In this document: one piece after another, positions 25,758 to 37,140 of the stretch
How the letters are laid out: every line of letters begins with the position of its first letter
Numbering within the stretch: the stretch's first letter is position 1
NCBI GenBank assembly: GCA_013398295.1
Contig: VZSF01017903.1
Location: forward strand, 2,302,706 to 2,366,705
DNA: 64,000 nucleotides
From: Chionis minor
Lineage: Eukaryota; Chordata; Aves; Charadriiformes; Chionididae
Direction: 5' to 3'
The notes under the pieces: generated by a model
What the model was told of the DNA's origin: nothing
What the model saw: the letters and a program-made list of their open reading frames with translations, nothing else
The model's database searches: none
Translations under genes and position numbers: made by a program

Positions 25758-26456
25758 TCATGCTCTTACTCCCAAATATAATCTCCCTGAGACAGGACCA
25801 GGCTCTGTCCCCTCCAGCTCACCAAATGGATGTCAAATGGCTCTTTGGAAGAGCGAGCTCACATAAATATACAAGACATCCTCACCAGCAGTAGAAAAGG
25901 CTGAATTAGAAACACTTACCTGGCAAGGTAGGAAAGGATTTTAGCTTGGCTCACTGACAACTTCTGTCCGAAGCACAGAGCCAAGGTATTTTGGGCCTGC
26001 CAGTGCTGAGGAAGTCAGGCCCCCCAACAAGATCACCAGAAGTTATATTTTAGAAATGGTCTGGTTTTGCCTTCTGCAAAGATAAGAGTTTAAAATGTTT
26101 AAGAAAGAAACATGCATCTTCCAGGACCCATAACTCAATCTTGATGGGGCTTCTCAGAAACTTTGCAAGCGCTGTCCTCATTTTTTCCATTCCACTTATA
26201 GGTGAACGGGAGAGCTACAAAGCTTTAACAGCAGGGCTCCCTTCCAGTCTTTTATATGCATATATTGGACAGAGGCGTCACAGATTATCTGTCAAAAGTA
26301 ATCGTAGATTTCCATCCAGTCTGGCCAATAGATCCATCAATATTCTTTCCAGAACTTGAAGAAACATGAAAAAAACTGAGCTTACAGGACATTTGTGTAC
26401 AGTGGACTTTATACAGACATATACTTTAGATCTGCTCTTCAGCTTTTTGCACCTTC
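25758..26456. other. Unassigned non-coding DNA
   Basis: Nothing is recognised. No purine tract or long terminal repeat could be seen to support a retroviral reading of the preceding frame. Confidence 0.5.
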
Positions 26457-26526
26457 TATAATAATAATAATAAGAAGAATAAGAATAATGATAAGAATAA
26501 GAATAATGATAATAATAATAATAAAA
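26457..26526. repeat. Imperfect triplet microsatellite (AAT/AAG/ATG)
   Basis: About 23 triplets of AAT with interspersed AAG and GAT variants run from 26457 to 26526. The interruptions are themselves patterned: the unit AATAATGATAAG recurs, indicating slippage of a compound unit. Likely polymorphic. Confidence 0.9.
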
Positions 26527-27266
26527 ACCAACCTGCCTGTATCAGCATAAGGTAAACTAAGCCCAGCTCAGCTTGCATTTTGGAGACATCTTCTTCACCA
26601 GACAGCTTGTAGCAGATGTAGAGCTCTGCATGGTCTGCTCAGAGGACCAGCACTTCCCAGGATGTATCTTCTACTCCAAGGGAGCTCATGACCGCAAAGC
26701 CCTTGATCTGTCTGCAGTAGACTGTTAGAAACACTTGAGCTAACGTGGGTACCAAGGCAGCCTGGCTGCAGCAGGGTGGAATTCCCAGCAGGCTCATTTC
26801 TCAGAAGAATGTAGGTGAATTCTGAGCAGTCACAGCTTTAGTGGTTCTGGTACTCGTACTATCTCATTTGCGCTGTAGAAATATTCTGTTACTTCCTTAG
26901 GCTGGATACAAGTTTGTAATAATTGGACACAGAAGGAAATGCAATCCTGATGAGCAACAGCAGGTGTGCAGGTAAATAACTATTCAGATTTACTTTGGTA
27001 AATAAACTATCAGTTTCATCATTTTTTATTTGTGGAGTGTATGAGTCGTGACTAAGCTGATCTAAACTATTCACTACTATATTGACATGTCCTTCCTCTG
27101 GTCTCCAGATCATGGTATTAAAGTTGTCCCACAGTCAAATTTATTTCAAATTGTTCATTCCTCAGTGTCTGCTTTTGCTGGCAACTGCAATGAAATGAAG
27201 ACAAGAATTGTTAAAAGTTAAAACATGCCTTTGTGATGGTTCAAATTAACACTTAGTTATGAGTTT
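26527..27266. other. Unassigned non-coding DNA
   Basis: No gene or repeat is recognised. Short open frames only. Confidence 0.6.
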
Positions 27267-27288
27267 GGGGGGGTTTGGGGTGTTTGGG
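27267..27288 (+). other. Canonical G-quadruplex candidate
   Basis: G7 at 27267-27273, G4 at 27277-27280 and G3 at 27286-27288 can supply four G-triplets with loops of 1, 3 and 5 bases, satisfying the usual G3+N1-7 rule. A T7 run follows within a few bases. Confidence 0.6.
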
Positions 27289-29031
27289 CTTTTTTTCTTC
27301 ATTTTTTTTTTCTTTTTACTCAAGCAATCTCTATCAGAAGAGCATGCTTGCTTAGTGCCTTTCAACTATAATCTGTGATAAAAATGAAGATTGTTTTCCT
27401 GACTCAGGATCACCTATAGTAAAAATCAACAATGTGTGTGTATGTACATGAGAAAGTGAAAGAAAAAGGAAATTTTAACAGAAGGACTTAATAACTGGAA
27501 AGGTAGGAGCTATGGTTACAGTCCAGTAACTCTTTTGGTTCAGAGAAGAGTGGCAGAGACTGGTAAAGGGTAGTTTGAAGAAAAAGACAGTTAAGTCATT
27601 GAAAACATCCAGCAAGTGGGTAACTTCTGTATTCATGGTGATGCATTTCCCTAAAGCAGTTTGCTTAGAGTGAGTTGTCTGATAACAACTTGGCTGGTTG
27701 TTTGAATAAATGGGGATATTTAATTTATGTCATCAGAGGTTAGAGAATGCTAAAACATGGCAACTGTGCTGACAGATGGGAATGCTTAGTCACAGCCAGG
27801 CGCTCGTGGAGGCTGTAAGTCTACGATCTATCAGTACGTTGTTTTCTTACAAATGATAAAGGAACAAGAGACCCTCTACAGAAGCATTGATTAGGTACTA
27901 TTTTCTCTCCTAATGCCTTGAAGTTCATCTGATCCTTCCCAAGAACTTGTTTCTATCTAATTTAATAGACTACTTTAAGCCATTCAAGTTATCCACAGGT
28001 AGTACAGAAGGACTGATAAAAAGCTGATAAAAATGGCTCCTTCTGCAGCAAAATTTTTACTTTACTGAGGCTCGGAGGAGAAATAGATGCTGACACTGAG
28101 AGAAAACCCTGCTGGTATGCAGGATACAATCATGGCAATTAGTCAAGGAGCTATCAGCAGGAATTCTTCCATTTCTTTTGTCTGTGGCATCTTGCAAATA
28201 TCCTTTCCCAAAGTACAATAAACTTCAGGAGAGAAAGAACGCTACAAGGATGTGACACACAGTGTTTCTTCACAGTTGTGAGGAGAATATTAGGGCTTGT
28301 AAGAGCATGGAGACTGTAATACTAGATCAGGCTAATAATCCCTTTAGTGCAAATTTCTGGGTGGGGTTTTTTGGTGCTTTTAATATTATTTTCCTTTTTC
28401 TGGGTCTTTTTTATTTATTTCATCTCTGCTTACTAAGAAAGTAGTGCATATAAAGTATGTTTCAAAAGCAGTGGGGCTATTTTATTTCAGGTTGTTACAT
28501 TTGTCATATAATTATCAATTTATTCTGTGGAACAGTTTCATAGCATGCTTTGTTTGCAGCAGCTATTGAGAAATGGAGTTTTCCATCAGCTTGTATGTCT
28601 ACTTCTTTTCCTTAATGATAGCAATCTTCTGCCACTGAAATTCATTGTGAAACTAACTTAATTTTAGTGGAAATGGGATTTCACTTAGTATGTGTGTGTA
28701 TGTAGAAAGATCTAATCATCTAGCTTGATAAGACACACAATGAATACATTGACACAAGGTTAGGATTCATAAGGAAAGTCTCATAAAAGCACTGTCAATT
28801 TGGGTCAGAATTTGAACAATTTGAACTTTTTTGAACTGACATCCTCCCTCCCAAAAACCACAGGAAAGTTTTCAAGGCCAAATGATTTGTCATGAAAACT
28901 GCGTCTGGCTCAGGGACTGCAGTCTGGGCTTCCTGAGCTGGGGTTGCCTAGGGGTCCACAACAGCAAAAAGAAAATATCCTCTGTTGTTGGACAATTTCA
29001 GGGGAGCAGGATTGGAAGGGAATTTGTCTCT
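27289..29031. other. Unassigned non-coding DNA
   Basis: No gene or repeat is recognised. 27430-27600 is purine-rich. AT-rich unique DNA dominates the rest. Confidence 0.6.
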
Positions 29032-29066
29032 GGGGAGGGGCAATTTGCTGGGGAAGAGAGGAGGGG
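29032..29066 (+). other. Four-tract G4 candidate in a purine-rich block
   Basis: GGGG occurs at 29032-29035, 29037-29040, 29050-29053 and 29063-29066, with spacings of 1, 9 and 9 bases. The tracts are longer than needed, but two loops exceed the strict 7-base limit. The surrounding 28975-29110 is strongly purine-rich on the plus strand. A 96-codon frame (28882-29172) crosses it and encodes glycine/glutamate-rich low-complexity sequence. Confidence 0.45.
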
Positions 29067-31269
29067 AGCAAATGAAAGAATTACAGGAGAAAAAAAGGGT
29101 TACTTTGGGGGCTTTGTGATCTCCTTTGATGATGCGTTTAGGGGTTCACCACTAAAAGCTCTAAAAGATTGATGGATACTTGAGAGTCCTTTGGCATATA
29201 CATAGGTTGTGGTGTAGCGCTATATCCAGACGCTCCCAGAGCAAAGAACTTGTCCTTTGTTACTGTCCTCTGAAGACTTTGCTGTTGACTGAAATGGTAT
29301 TTAGGTTCATTCCTCAGCATGCTCTTTTGCAACCTCAATTAAGAAGAAGTTCAAGCAAACGCTGTGTATGCAACCCCATGAAAAAGCCACTGTGGCCTTG
29401 AATCTTTCCTCCCTCTTCAGATGTTGCTGGGGACGCATTCTTTCAAACGCTGATATTGCGTTGCTTCCAGACTGAGCCATTTTAGGCTTGTGGTTAAATA
29501 TCATATTGTTGAAATTACTGCTGTTGATATTAAATTGGCTGGATGGTGACTCTTGCTTGGGGTTAGCACAAGAATAAATTCCTTCTCTAACGATTGCTTT
29601 CAGGTTCAGCGCCACTAACATTGTGCAGCAAATCTGTTCTGAATGTACTTAACTAAACCTCTTGGCATTAACAGATGTGTTGCTTCCACTGGTGTACACA
29701 AAACAGATCTTGCAGAATTTCTTTGTTTTGGGAAATCTGGACTCTTGAAATCAAAGGGGTGAACTGAATGTTTAGAATGGATTTATATATGTTTTAATTT
29801 TTGCCCTGTGGACATACCATACTGTCTCTTAGATGAAGATACCTTTAGATTTATGTCCAATACCGTTGACAAGATGTCTCTTAAAATTTGACACCTCAGT
29901 ACGGTGCCACATACTATTTCAATATGAAATATTTTTCACTAATTTTATATTCATTTAAAACCTGCTGTTGCCAACAAAGAACCCCTAAAAAGTAGCACTT
30001 CTCTGCCAAAGTAAGCTTGTAGATATACAAGGGATAGAGCATGAGAAATACAATGCTCTGCTCTTCTATTTCTCATTTGCTTGTTAGAAGCAGCATTTCC
30101 ATCTTGGTTCTTCTGTTTGGGTTGTCTGATGTATGTGGATGTTGCTGTGTATTTGTTAAGTACTTGTAATTTTGAAAATGCTGTATGAAATGCAAATACT
30201 ACAATAATCCCTTCCTCAGGGATTTCACAGCCTAGAAAATGGAAAAACAAAACAAGCACCTGAGTCAGTAAGCTGCCCAACCTAACTCAAGGGGACAGAG
30301 CCAGCCCTATAGAAAATTTACATGTATACATGAAATGTATATTCTAATCTTGGAAAAGAAATGAGCCTTTTGGAGAGTCACTATAAACATGGGGAACATG
30401 AACTCTCTAGCAGTGTTTGGGTGGGGGGGGAACTGTAGGACTATTTTTGGGTAGTAGGTGCAGAGCATGAGGCAGGGAGGCAGACAGACTGGAAAGGTGG
30501 GATCTGTGTACGTTGCAGTTTCTTAAGCACATGAAGTGAAAGCAAAGGTTGTAGGTGGGCAACCCACAGTAAGTGGATTGGTGGGGTACCCTCTTGTGAT
30601 GCTCAAGGATGAGCTGTCCTTGAGATGGTGGGTGGTGGGGAGGCCATGGCTCAGCTTAAGGACAGGGTGGCCATGGGCATCATTGGGTGTCTGCTTTAGG
30701 CCCCATCTTAGCCATTATGTTTAGCTCAAAGGTCCTCTGAGGGGATTTGCAGCCTTGCACCTTCTAGCAAGAGGCCCTGTCTTCTGAATGCAGAAAGACT
30801 GGATTGGAGAGGATCATAAAGCAGAAAGAGGTTTATCTTGATGATGGCTTTCTGACTGTTGTTTGCAGTACTGATACATAAACTCCCTCCAATCTCTCTT
30901 CTCTCTTTTGTACCATCTCCTACAATCTGCAGCATTCAAGTGATGCTAGTTATGCTTATTTAAACAAATTTTTATATTCTGCCCCTCTTATAGCTTGCTT
31001 CAGTCTCTCTTTGCTTACTTGATCCATTACTAGTTTGAGTCCAATGGGGAAATAATCTTTAGAATTATTCCTGGTGCCTATAGGGACAACGTGAGAGTCA
31101 CTGTCTTAGCAGGCCCTTCTGGAGACTAACAAAAAGCAATTGCTTAACCAACGGTGGAGGCAATATGTACCCTATGCACATACACGATTTTGGGGTGTTC
31201 TCTTAGTAGAGGAGATTGCTTCATGACCAAGGCTCTGCTAGAGGAGTTCACTGTGCAATAAAAAGTGTC
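29067..31269. other. Unassigned non-coding DNA
   Basis: No gene is recognised. A G8 run lies near 30423-30430. At 30600-30670 two GGCCATGG words and the arms CTGTCCTT / AAGGACAG form a small imperfect hairpin of no known class. Confidence 0.55.
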
Positions 31270-31640
31270 AGATTATTATTTATAATGTGAACCCGAGTAA
31301 TTTGCTCTTTTCATTAACCTGTAAAAGTGCAATTGCCAGAGGCCTAACAAAATCAGCAGAGCTGAGGCCTCCCTAATAATTACAATCAGTTTCCAGCTTT
31401 AACTTGTGAGAAAGAAACATGATAGTATTATATGCAAAGCCATTATTAACTGCGTAAGTCTTTGTAATTAATTTTCTGCCTTCTCATAACAGTCTTTTCG
31501 CCTTGGTCATTTGCATTATAAATCTTTCCTGCAATGCCATGGGTTTAAATTTTTAAAATTGAATGTAATTAATGTATACATAAGTCCTTTGTGTTGTAAA
31601 CAATGCTAGGAATCCTGACTGAATAACTAAACTGATCTTT
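31270..31640. promoter_or_regulatory. Strong candidate developmental enhancer (conserved non-coding type)
   Basis: This is the most enhancer-like stretch in the window. It contains TAATTA homeobox cores at 31377-31382, 31465-31470 and 31566-31571, a perfect POU octamer ATTTGCAT at 31509-31516, an inverted octamer-like ATGCAAAG at 31432-31439, and SOX-type ACAAT sites at 31382-31386 and inside AAACAATG (31598-31605). All sit in unique AT-rich sequence without an open frame or repeat. Clustered homeodomain, POU and SOX sites are the classical grammar of neural or stem-cell enhancers. Motif presence is directly visible. Conservation and activity are inference. Confidence 0.4.
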
Positions 31641-33109
31641 TAATTCTTCTGTTGTTACCAGACGACCAAACACTGTCAAGAATTTTAACACCGACATCCC
31701 TAGTGATGGATCTGATATAAATTGTTACACAAAAATCTTCTTAAAGCCTAAGTTTTCAGTTGTTTATATTGCCCTACTTAGCTATTCACAAAGCATAATC
31801 AGCTCAGATAAACCTCTGACATGTTTAGAAATACCTGGGATGTGCAAACTGTGACATCTCTATACAGAGCAGGAGAAGATACAGAAAAGGCTTTGCAAAA
31901 TTTATTGATAAGCAACTGAACAAATCCAGTTTGTTTCTTAGCTCAGTTTCAAAAAAACCCAGTGCCATTGTGGTGGTTGAGAGATACTGCCAGCTCTCTG
32001 AATAATAATTTTTGAGCCCAGTGGGAAAAGGCTGAGTATGAATCGAGTTATATGGTCATTAGACCACAGAGAAGCCCTGTTTTTAAAGGGTGGTTCTCAA
32101 AACCCAAGCTGTAGAGAAGGCTTTGGATCGAAATGTGTCTTACACCCCAGGGAACCCCTCCACAAGACACAAACCCGTAAGAAATGGGCATTGTTAATAC
32201 TAGTGTTGATTGTATTTAATTAGAGCACGAGGCTGGGAAGCAGTAAATCTGTTTGTTGGTTGGGGTTTTTTTTCCCCGACTCTGACCTTGACTTGCTTCA
32301 ACTGCTTGGGTAATTTGTTTTACCCTCTTGGATAATCTTTAAAAGGATTAAAAAGTTTTGCTGTCTGTCCTACTTATGGCAATAGCATTATGCTTTACCT
32401 ACAGAAATGGCATTTAGCCTTTGTGTCATCCAGACCTGCTTTTCAATACTACCATTGCAATACTACCAATTCTCATTAACGAGGATGATCTTTGAGACTG
32501 CCTTATTCAGCCAAGTGAGAAGAGTAGTGTTACTGAACTTACTTACAATTTATTTCACCCTACAGGAAGCTTGATCTAGCGTTAGTATAATGCCTGTTCA
32601 GAGGTTGGCAGGGCCAAAACAAAGGGTTTTGTAACATCATATTATTTCTAGAGAAGCACAAACACTAAGCTGATGTTAAGGTTAGGGTGAAATCTTTCCA
32701 AGTCCAATCCGTGGAAGCTTTGCCAAGTGCTTTGATAAACCCAAGCATTTAACATATCGATTAATTAATGAAAGAAGATCCTCACAAGGAAACTCAAGAA
32801 GCACACTTGCTACCTTCAAAGTTCAAACTCAGTTTACACTTTGATGAAAACAGGAGGATGTTAAAAAGTTCGCATAACCACTGGAAATCAACAAACCATA
32901 AGCTTCTCCCTGACTATGCTTTTCATCCATACTTCAGGTTGTTAACCTAATAGGAACTCATTGATAAGAGCATTAAAAGCCTATTGATAAATTGATGAGA
33001 GAAGTTGTGAAAAACAGGCCTGGGAAGACTCCCTTCCCAGCTGCATATCACTCTGCAGATATTTTCCAGCCTTCCAAGCAACCAATCTGAAAAGCCTTCT
33101 GCTTTCAGG
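31641..33109. other. Unassigned AT-rich DNA
   Basis: No gene or repeat is recognised. Several AT-rich unique stretches (for example 32940-33000) share the texture of the neighbouring candidate enhancers. Confidence 0.55.
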
Positions 33110-33260
33110 CGTATCACGATGGAGTTCCAGCAGCTGGAGCCGAGTGAATAATTACTTCAATTAAAATGCATTCAGCAAGAGGTCAGCGAATAGTTGGTGT
33201 AACAACATATATAGTACTTAGCAGCTTAAATGTGTGCCGATTTTTCAGCTATGTATATAT
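33110..33260. promoter_or_regulatory. Candidate conserved non-coding element
   Basis: An E-box CAGCTG at 33131-33136 is followed by a TAATTA core at 33149-33154 and CAATTAA at 33158-33164, then ATGCATTC, within unique sequence. Homeobox and bHLH sites at close range suggest a regulatory element. No coding frame explains it. Confidence 0.3.
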
Positions 33261-33734
33261 ACAAAGTGTCACTTAGGGCTGCTTGTGAGAAGATCAGGAT
33301 AGCAGCCAGGAGGTCTGGTTTCTACAGCCTTGCTGTCCGGTGGTGGTTGTGGTGGGCTGTGGGGCTGGAGGTGTGATGGGAGGCCAGCAGCTGTGGGTGA
33401 GGTGCTGCCCTCCCTCAGACAAGGCTTGGAGACAACTCGGTCGCATGTCTTGGAGTTGGGCTGCAGACTTAGAGACACCCGAGATGTTATGTTTCAATGA
33501 CACTGAGCACACAGCTGGGTTGCCCTCTGTTATTATTATGCAATAACTACACAAAAATGCTATTAAGCTACACATGAAATTAATTGAAGATAATATAGAA
33601 CAGATGCATGAACTGTCTCCATGGTCTGTCTGAGATGCCATGGTCTGGTATCCACAAATACGGATTTATTTCTAGGTCTTATAACCCGTTTTAGTTGTGG
33701 CGGGTAGCTGAGGCACCTGACAGGGTGGTCAGGG
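33261..33734. other. Unassigned GC-richer DNA
   Basis: 33300-33480 is GC-rich with GGTGG-type runs, and open frames appear on both strands over the same bases (33340-33546 plus, 33294-33641 minus), a composition effect. No domain is recognised. Confidence 0.5.
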
Positions 33735-33815
33735 AACAGTGTGTCCTAACTCCTGTGACCCACTTGGCCTATTTGTGAAGTGGAGGTATTAATTCTACCT
33801 ATCCAAAGACCATGA
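33735..33815 (+). mobile_element. MIR-like SINE remnant (3' part)
   Basis: The run 'cctatttgtgaagtggaggt' followed by 'attaattctacctatc' follows the MIR tail 'cctcatctgtaaaatggggataataatacctacct' word for word with substitutions. Only this portion is recognisable, so the call rests on about 50 bases. Confidence 0.4.
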
Positions 33816-34954
33816 ATACAGTATTTTACATGGAAGATACTATTAATTTGAAAATATTTCCCTTTCCTTTTTTAGCCTTTCACTATGAGTATCCCTGTCT
33901 GCAAATCTTTACTCCTTTCCCTCTTTTTGTCTTTCAAATTGAATGGTTCAAATTTGTTGAATCTACACCATCTGAAGGGCAGCAGGGTGCTGCCCAGGTA
34001 AAGGTCCCAGACTTGAATTGCATCAAGTGCACCAAGTCCTCAGTAAGTTATCGAGGAATCTGTTGTGTGACAAACGCAGGACCACACCATTGAGCTTTGC
34101 TGCTGTGTGCTGGATTAAGGAGGAGACTGCGGGTCATGATGCATCTGTTGCCTTTAACTCTGATTGTACAACTTTTTAAAGGAATATATTTTGTTCCTCC
34201 AGGGTAGTTAAAGATCTGAACATTTGCAGTTCAATTAATTTGACTTTTTTTTTTTTTTTTTCCCCCCTGGAACTAAATCCCATTTGATACAAAGATAGTG
34301 GGAACTGGAGAATTCACCTAGCTCTTCTTATAGTCAATCCTATATTCAGTCATGTTATGTAGTCTTTCCCATCCGCAGGTTTTTTTATATGTGGCAATAG
34401 TTATACCCTATAATGCAGTCAGATGTTTTATTGCTGGTAAACTATGTAAACTGAGCTTTTAAAGCGTCATTTTCAGATTTGTTTTCCTATACCCTGATTC
34501 ATTTTTTTATGGCAGTTTTCCGTTTCACTTCCAAAATTTCAACTTCACTGTAACAATAACGATCATAATCGGAAGTAGTTTTCCTGTTCTTCTTCCAGTT
34601 GTTCTACTTTTGCAGTCCTCTGCAGATCCCTTTTGCAACATCATTGTGTAAAGGACTTGGGTTCAGCTGCTGTAGCTTATGAACCTAAATTCCTTCAGAG
34701 CTGCTGCCTTCCAGGGACAAGTCCTGCTTTCCTGTGCACCTTGTTTCTTATATCATTTTTCACTTTGCGTTGTAAAAATACATGGTTTTGGAATGGATTA
34801 CCAAGCAACCCAGACTGCTGCTGTATTAGACTATCCTGTCTTCATTGCTACTTGCTGCTTTACCAGAGTCTGCATCAGTCAGGCAGTATATTAGCAGCAA
34901 AGTTGCTTTTACCTCCATTGGTGAAAATGTTTAGTGGCTTCAAGCATCATAATA
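33816..34954. other. Unassigned DNA with a T17 tract
   Basis: A T17 run at 34245-34261 is followed by C6. The overlapping frames at 34633-34962 and 34679-34894 have no recognised domain. Confidence 0.55.
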
Positions 34955-35400
34955 ATTCCTGAAGAAACCTCTGCAAACACCCTATCCCTCATGTGTGATT
35001 CCCCACTGACAAATATTTTTGAGATCTGTCAGTTATCCAGGTCTGAATTCATTTAATGCATGCTTTATTGGTACTCTATCATGCTAATTTTTAATACCAG
35101 TGTTGCACCACACTACATCAAAGATTTTATAAAAAGGTAAGTGCACTATATCAATACAACCAGACTTCAGCAACGAAACTTGCAACCTCATTAAAGAATG
35201 AAGGCAGGTTTGCTTGACAAGATATTTCAGCGGTTGAGGTACACTCTGAGGTATTGACCATATTCATCTTTATCAATTGCATTTTGTATTAACTTTTACA
35301 TTCATCTGCCTGAGGTTGATGTCAGACTTTACAGTTTATAGTTGTCCTACTTACTGTCTGCTTGTAATTTTGCAATGTTGGCAAAGCATTAGTTCTCTGC
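34955..35400 (-). mobile_element. Ancient CR1-family LINE fragment (RT region)
   Basis: The plus strand reads as the antisense of an old CR1 reverse transcriptase segment. It has a 'ttgagatctgtcagttatccag' start, then AAGATTTTATAAAAAGGTAAGTGC (the anti-sense of the SKAFD-type box), then ACTTGCAACCTCATTAAAGAATG and TTGCTTGACAAGATAT, all in the family order. Translated on the minus strand, a KIFDVVW box stands where CR1 has its first catalytic motif. The match continues through a TGATGTCAGACTTTACAG region to about 35400. It is much more diverged than the 13.7 and 36.4 kb copies, so it belongs to an older wave. The outer limits are approximate. Confidence 0.6.
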
Positions 35401-36338
35401 TAAAGATTTTTTCCTGGTGTAATTTGCAGGCCAAACTTCATAGCTAGGCTTTAAGACCTTTGGGTCTTGCTGCTTTATGGGTTTTTTTGTTTCTCATAGA
35501 TGCAGCCTGACAATGTTTTCAGTTTTTTCATTACCTGGAGAGGGGTTCCTCATCTGTACATGATGAGAATTCATTGTCCTACTTCTTTCAGGGCACAGTG
35601 CTTTTGTCATTGGTAACAATTCAATTTCTGGTGTCTAGCAAAAAGTGCCTGCATAATTGCTAGGATTATAATTGCTGGGATTTCTTTTTCTGTAGAAGCT
35701 TATATCAAAATTTAAAGTGTACAGAAATACGGCTGAGGAAGAATAATTTACTGTAGGAAGCAGATGAGCACTCTGTTCTTACAGAATGCTCATATCTAAA
35801 ATGAAAGTTCAACTTGGCTTCTGGAGCAGTGTGCTGAGTACTTTTCCCTTTAAAGACTTTTCCTCCTTTTGCAGTGAAATCTTTTCATGTAGAGCTTTGC
35901 TTCCTTGAGAAGATCTCATGCTGCTTAATGTCAGTAGATACACCCACGACTAGTCAGAAGGTAGATGTCAGAAAGGCGTCCTGCCGGGTTTGGATTCCTG
36001 AGGCAAGCTGGGTGCCCTGCTCAAGGAAAGGAAAGAAGCTGAATGCTGCCTCATAGAGCACTCAGTCATTTTCCCTAGTTGAAATGAAGCTTTGAATATA
36101 AAGCCCTGTACTCCCTCCCCCACAAGCCTAATTGAAACACTTATTTCTTTTATTTAAAAAACATAAATCACTATCATTTCATGTACTTGTGCATGGCATA
36201 AACCGAAGCTATCTACTTCTTCATTTTAAATACCTATATTATTGTGACTTGTATTGTATTCGCTTTTTGCTGTCTGAATGTTTAGTCTTTGGTGTTGCTA
36301 TGATCTGTAACAGCTATGCCAATAACTCGTGTTTCCTT
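35401..36338. other. Unassigned non-coding DNA
   Basis: Possibly the continuation of the ancient CR1 copy up to about 35650, but too diverged to assert. No gene is seen. Confidence 0.45.
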
Positions 36339-36369
36339 CTGTCCTGTCCTGTCATATCCTGTCCTATCC
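36339..36369. repeat. Short CTGTC pentanucleotide repeat
   Basis: Five to six imperfect units of TCCTG/TATCC type run from 36339 to 36369, ending about 25 bases before a CR1 3' end. Confidence 0.65.
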
Positions 36370-36393
36370 AACATTTGTGTACTGTGCTCATCA

Positions 36394-36760
36394 TATCATA
36401 AAATCATAGAATGGTTTCGATTGGAAGGGACCTTAAAGATCATCTAGTCCCAACCCCCCTGCCATGGGCAGGAGTAGCTCCCACTAGACCTGGTTGCTCA
36501 AGGCTGCATCCAACCTGGCCTTGAATGCTTCCAGGAATGGGGCCTCCACATCTTCCCTGGGCAACCTGTTCCAGTGCCTCACAACCCTCATAGTGAAAAA
36601 TTTCTTCCTAATGTCCCTCTTCCAGTCTGAAGCCATTACCCCTCACCCTATCACTACATGCCCTTGTAAAAACTCCCTCTCCAGCTTTCTTGTAGGCCCC
36701 TTTCAGATACTGAAGGCTGTTACAAGGTCTTCCGGGAGCCTTCTGTTCTCCAGGCTGAAT
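36394..36760 (-). mobile_element. Short 5'-truncated CR1 LINE
   Basis: This is a second CR1 insertion in the same orientation as the one at 13.7 kb. The plus strand begins AAAATCATAGAATGGTTTCG, the reverse complement of the CR1 3' terminus, followed by the 3' UTR and the last part of ORF2. On the minus strand a 69-codon frame (36608-36817) holds APGRPCNSLQYLKGAYKKA and RACSDRVRGNGF, the C-terminal end of CR1 ORF2. Homology stops near 36760, so only about 370 bases were inserted or kept. Sequence similarity to the 13.7-kb copy is high over the shared region (same words at 13760-13860 and 36460-36560), implying closely related subfamilies. Confidence 0.92.
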
Positions 36761-36924
36761 CCAGAGCTGACTGTCTTCCAGTGGTGCATTAGGCAATGTG
36801 AAGAAGAGCTGGAACACGACAGCATTACCACAGCTAAAGGAATTACAGTGATTTAATGAATAACTGACTACTACAAATATGCAGTACTTCCAACCTCAAC
36901 ATAAGATGATATTAATGAAATATG
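36761..36924. other. Short unassigned spacer between CR1 remnants
   Basis: No recognised element. Confidence 0.5.
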
Positions 36925-37140
36925 TACAGAAGCCTGGACAACTCTGTTCAAGAAAGGTTCAAAGAAGGGCTACTAGGATGATCAGAAAGCTGGAAAAGAT
37001 ATATGTGGGAATCTCACTGAAAAGGTACTAAAGATGTGGCTTGCTTATTTATCTAGAACAATGAAGACTGATGGTAGATAAGGTTTGTTTTCTTGTAAAT
37101 ACAAGAGGAGATAATCTATTACTCCATCACCAAAAGAGGT
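36925..37140 (+). mobile_element. Old CR1/L3-like LINE fragment
   Basis: The plus strand carries the late ORF2 landmarks of CR1/L3 elements in order: TTCAAAGAAGGGCTACTAGG followed by ATGATCAGAAAGCTGGAAAAG, then 'gcttgcttatttatctagaa' where CR1 has its leucine-rich 'lfslekrr' segment, and AGGAGATAATCTATTACTCC near the end. It is in the opposite orientation to the adjacent young CR1 and heavily diverged, so it is a separate, older insertion. Confidence 0.5.

Noticed and set aside
30600..30670. Small imperfect hairpin with duplicated GGCCATGG
   Set aside because: Eight-base arms far apart in GC-rich DNA; expected by chance in a window this size.
36494..36856. 120-codon plus-strand frame
   Set aside because: It is the antisense of the CR1 insertion at 36394-36760 plus flanking DNA.
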